From Owenia fusiformis (taxonomy: Eukaryota > Annelida > Polychaeta > Sabellida > Oweniidae): 64,000 nucleotides of DNA. Under the pieces are notes generated by a model, which was given only the letters and a program-made list of their open reading frames with translations, was not told where the DNA came from and ran no database searches. Positions 61,189-64,000 of the stretch are shown piece after piece; the stretch's first letter is position 1; each line of letters starts with the position of its first letter. The position numbers and the translations under genes were made by a program. The stretch is taken from positions 23,849,740 to 23,913,739 of the forward strand of contig CAIIXF020000010.1 in the NCBI GenBank assembly GCA_903813345.2. Direction: 5' to 3'.

Positions 61189-61752
61189 GAATTTTATACT
61201 GAATAAATAGTACCGTGGGCACTGGGCTCATATGGTGTTGCTCAAACGTGAATGATGGCAGAAAATTAAAAAAAAACTGATATAATTTTTTGCAGATTTT
61301 TTGAAACAAAATTATTTCATACAACTACTCTTTACAGTGACATGGCTTTTTCAAATTTAAAATTATTTGTGAAGCTAGGAAGTGGGCCAAAAGTGAATTT
61401 CACAATTTGAACCAGGAGTCATCAGGTCAGGTTCCTGTATTGATGTTGAACAAAAATAACTTAAAATGGGAATCCTATCAACACAGGTTTTAAAGCAAAT
61501 GGTCCAAAAGTGAATCTGCGAGACAAAAATGGTGGCCATTTTGAAAATAGGCGAGCTTTTGAACCAGGAGTCCTAAGAGGGTTTTCTATATTGATTTTGA
61601 ACAAAAATGATTCAAAACGGGAATCCTATCGACAGAGCTTTTAAAACGGGCCAATTGTTGACAGACAGACAGACGGACGGACAGACAAGTGAGTGATTGC
61701 AATAGCTCACCATGTACTGAAAACGCTCCTTTCAGTACAAATGCCCTCCCCC
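61189..61752 (+). mobile_element. Second hairpin-ended element with internal repeats and GACA tail
   Basis: The left part has GTACTGAATTTTATACTGAA. Two internal units of about 153 bp follow (GAACCAGGAGTC at 61410 and 61562, each followed by GGGAATCCTATC). Then come a GACA/GGAC microsatellite (from 61667), GCAATAGCTCACCATG, and the terminal hairpin GTACTGAAA-acgctcc-TTTCAGTAC (ending near 61739). The architecture parallels the 46119 family with different sequence. Confidence 0.6.
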
Positions 61753-61754
61753 AG

Positions 61755-61796
61755 TGATTAGTCTACATTTGATCACATCATTGGTTGGGACCATGG
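61755..61796 (+). repeat. Stray fragment of the 97-bp satellite
   Basis: ATTAGTCTACATTTGATCA, then CATCATTGGTTG, matches part of the satellite unit at 59660-60483, about 1.3 kb away. Confidence 0.7.
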
Positions 61797-61898
61797 AGTT
61801 GCCTTATAAATAGTTGTTATCTTTGATAATAATTTTTTCTTAAATGTTTCTCTTTTATTTTCCTCTTCGGTCAATATGTTTAGATATTTGCATCTTAC

Positions 61899-61982
61899 CT
61901 CCTGGAATCTGTGGGTGATATGTACTCATCATGTTCTGGGTAATCCACGGAATCAACAGATGGGCCTCTGCTCATTGGAGGA
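61899..61982 (-). CDS. unc-13: UNC13/Munc13 linker exon
   Basis: A small internal exon of 84 nt: acceptor ACTTCCTGTTATAG (exon start 61982) and donor CCAGGAG|GTAAGA (exon end 61899). Only one frame is open. It reads PPMSRGPSVDSVDYPEHDEY, then ISPTDSR, and leaves two bases (AG) that combine with the first base of the 58851-59007 exon to give Ser. The proline/serine/acidic composition is typical of the disordered N-terminal linker of UNC13 before the calmodulin-binding helix. On its own the sequence would not identify the gene; the assignment depends on splicing into the next exon. The exon upstream must end with two codon bases and was not found before the window edge. Confidence 0.75.
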
Positions 61983-62791
61983 CTATAACAGGAAGTAAAA
62001 AAACACTAAAATATACGCTATTAATGGCAATATATTAAATAAACTTGCAATTGATCTCAAATTGTTCACTTTTTGTGAGGCTGAACATGTTTTTTACATT
62101 ATGTCCTGTACATGTGTTGTTCCACTGTGGTAGTACTCTTCAAACTAGTTAGGGAAATGGATCTATTTCTGTATTGTATTGTATTGTAACAACATGGCAC
62201 AGTCTCTGTGATACAAATTTTCTTTTTCAATGATTTCAAAAGTTGAAAAACCAGCTTGAAGAGTTCTACAACAGTGAGTTTGATCAAAAGTTGAATAACA
62301 GTAAATCTAACATGAGCGTGAACATGTTTTTCCAGAATAAATGCAAGATTCTTTTAGTTGAAATCACAATTTAATAATAATTCAAGTACTGTAACCTTTG
62401 GTTTTTTTGAAGTTATTCAATTTGGCAAATTTTCAGATTTGTGACATTTGGAAACAATTTTACTTGGAAGATTTTGGGCTAATTTCAATTTTTATTTTTG
62501 CTAAACCAGTCAAGCCAACTAGTATTGTTAGTACCTCAATTGAAATACTCAATTCTGATTGGTTGATGAGCAGTCAACAATATGTACTGTTGACCGCTAC
62601 TTTGGAAAAATTGTTATTTAAATGTTGATTTTTTTTAATTTTGAAAAAAAGTTGAAAAAATAAAAAAAAATTACAAATATTTGACAGTTTGTGGATTTTT
62701 TGCTAAAATATGATTCCTACATTTATCAAATCTGTTCACGTGATATTTGATAATATATCCTTCAAACTATTTTATTCTTCGGACTAACAAA
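61983..62791 (-). other. unc-13 intron
   Basis: Near 62545-62605, GATTGGTTGATGAGCAGTCA, then ACAATATGTACTGTTGACC, resembles the arm sequence of the next palindrome and is probably a related remnant. Confidence 0.5.
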
Positions 62792-62960
62792 ACAATTGTT
62801 AACCTCTCTATTCGGTCAACTGGCCAAAGTGTATACCTCAACAGTAAACCCTGAGAGTACTGTTGACCTCGACCTCCGGTCTCAGTCAACAGAACTTTCA
62901 AGGTTTACAGTATCAGTATACAATTTTGCCAGTTGACCTCAAGAGAGGTCTACAATTGTA
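62792..62960. repeat. Palindrome, arms about 80 bp
   Basis: ACAATTGTTAACCTCTCT, GGTCAACTGGC, GTGTATAC, CAGTAAACC and CTGTTGAC in the left arm recur in inverse order in the right arm, around the centre TCGACCTCCGG. There are several mismatches, so the element is old. Confidence 0.85.
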
Positions 62961-64000
62961 TATTGTAAACTACTAGTAACCTTTTCATTCTGAGGGTCAA
63001 TACTTCAGTTTTTTGTAGATTCAAGATTTTATTGTGTTTCAAGCCAAAACAATTGACTTCCTCTCAAAATCAATGACAAGACATAATTATACAGTTATAC
63101 AGTAAAATGCCTTATTAAACAAATAAAATATTATCTTACAAACTAGTTTATTCCTTTTTCAGATAGCTCACAACGTTGATTGAAAAGTTTATTTATAAAA
63201 TGTATCATTTCGTTTACAATTTCATAATCATCTGAAATCATTAACAACATTTGCATCTATCTGGGAATTTTTTTTTATGAAACTTTGTCAAAAGAAAGTA
63301 GATGCAAAATAAGCCAGGTTACAGTACTCAACTATAGAATTAACAACATGCGTAGCATTTCCAAAGTAAAGTGTAAATTTTGTTCATTTTCCTGATCCAA
63401 ATGTCAATCTACTAGATATGGTATTAACATTTACAATAATATCCTGAAAACGCCACTTGTAAATTATTACAAATATCAAACCAGAATGGCTTATAACATA
63501 ATATAATACATACGGAAATTGCAGTCTGAATCAAGTTAGTAAAGTTAATAAAAAGTCATTATGTTCTGAACTATAAATGATTGAAATAGTTGCTTTAAGG
63601 ATACTGTTTTATTTTCATGATATGTTAATGGTATATGTTTCTAAACTAAAAGACTAAGTCAAGTACTAGTTCTTAGTTATCTAATATCCTGCTAACTAAC
63701 TTATAATATAAGTAAGCAGAAATATCAACTCTTTTGCTGTGTTATAACTATTTTGAGACGGTTTCCATATTTTAATACATGTTCACAGGGAAAGAGTTAA
63801 TGAGTTAATATCGCAATACTTTCCAAACAGTACAGCGAAGTATTTTGAGGATCATATGGCCCAAGCAGTATAAAAAGTCAAGAAATCTACAATAAATGAA
63901 TGTAACAACATGCAATGACATCTATGATAAGATAAAAACATCTATCAATCAAATATTTTTTAAAACTTGTTTGGTGAATATTCAGCATAGAATTCCATTG
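62961..64000. other. AT-rich stretch without a recognised gene
   Basis: No exon was seen to the window edge. It is probably still unc-13 intron. Confidence 0.5.

Overview
The window looks like nuclear DNA from a metazoan. It is about two-thirds A+T, has sparse short exons with GT/AG boundaries, long introns, many minisatellites, and several families of palindromic and tandem-repeat transposons. The repeat style suggests a lophotrochozoan, most likely a marine bivalve mollusc: GACA/GGAC tails followed by an 'ATAGCTCAC' type end, elements with internal tandem repeats and a terminal hairpin, and fold-back palindromes. That assignment is inference from repeat style, not proof.

The best identified gene is on the minus strand at the right end. 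Two phase-compatible exons (61899-61982, then 58851-59007) encode a serine/proline-rich linker ending in a tryptophan-anchored helix. That helix matches the calmodulin-binding segment just N-terminal of the C1 domain in UNC13/Munc13, the synaptic-vesicle priming factor. A third minus-strand exon (57466-57573) probably continues it. The C1, C2 and MUN domains are not visible in the window, so most of the window is probably intron, assuming the transcript runs on to the left. A large minus-strand exon at 14125-15123 starts with an N-myristoylation-type Met-Gly and also ends in phase 0. It could be an alternative N-terminal exon of unc-13 or a separate gene.

The left end (1-2225) holds a plus-strand C2H2 zinc-finger gene (580-1579) between two unrelated tandem repeats. 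A TATA/initiator promoter with an untranslated first exon and donor site (about 2061-2225) follows it. Weaker exon candidates are scattered through the interior: 3469-3819 (both strands compete), 17970-18309 (CpG-rich, possibly bidirectional promoter), 19372-19587, 21963-22063, and 40881-41195 (a 105-codon first exon with a clean donor).

The rest is repeats. There are two long fold-backs (9276-10530, 50681-51371) and a TTAA-flanked MITE (45042-45510). A hairpin-ended, Helentron-like non-autonomous family has four copies (40563, 46119, 52467, 54581), the largest carrying arrays of AGGTCA nuclear-receptor half-sites. Dissimilar palindromes, many with GATATC-type arms, cluster at 28.5-31.3 kb and 36.1-36.5 kb. 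There is a decayed non-LTR reverse transcriptase end (43234-43686), two tRNA-like SINE fragments, and many minisatellites, including one with a clear three-unit higher-order structure (59660-60483). No prokaryotic features, CRISPR arrays, rRNA or intact tRNA genes were seen.
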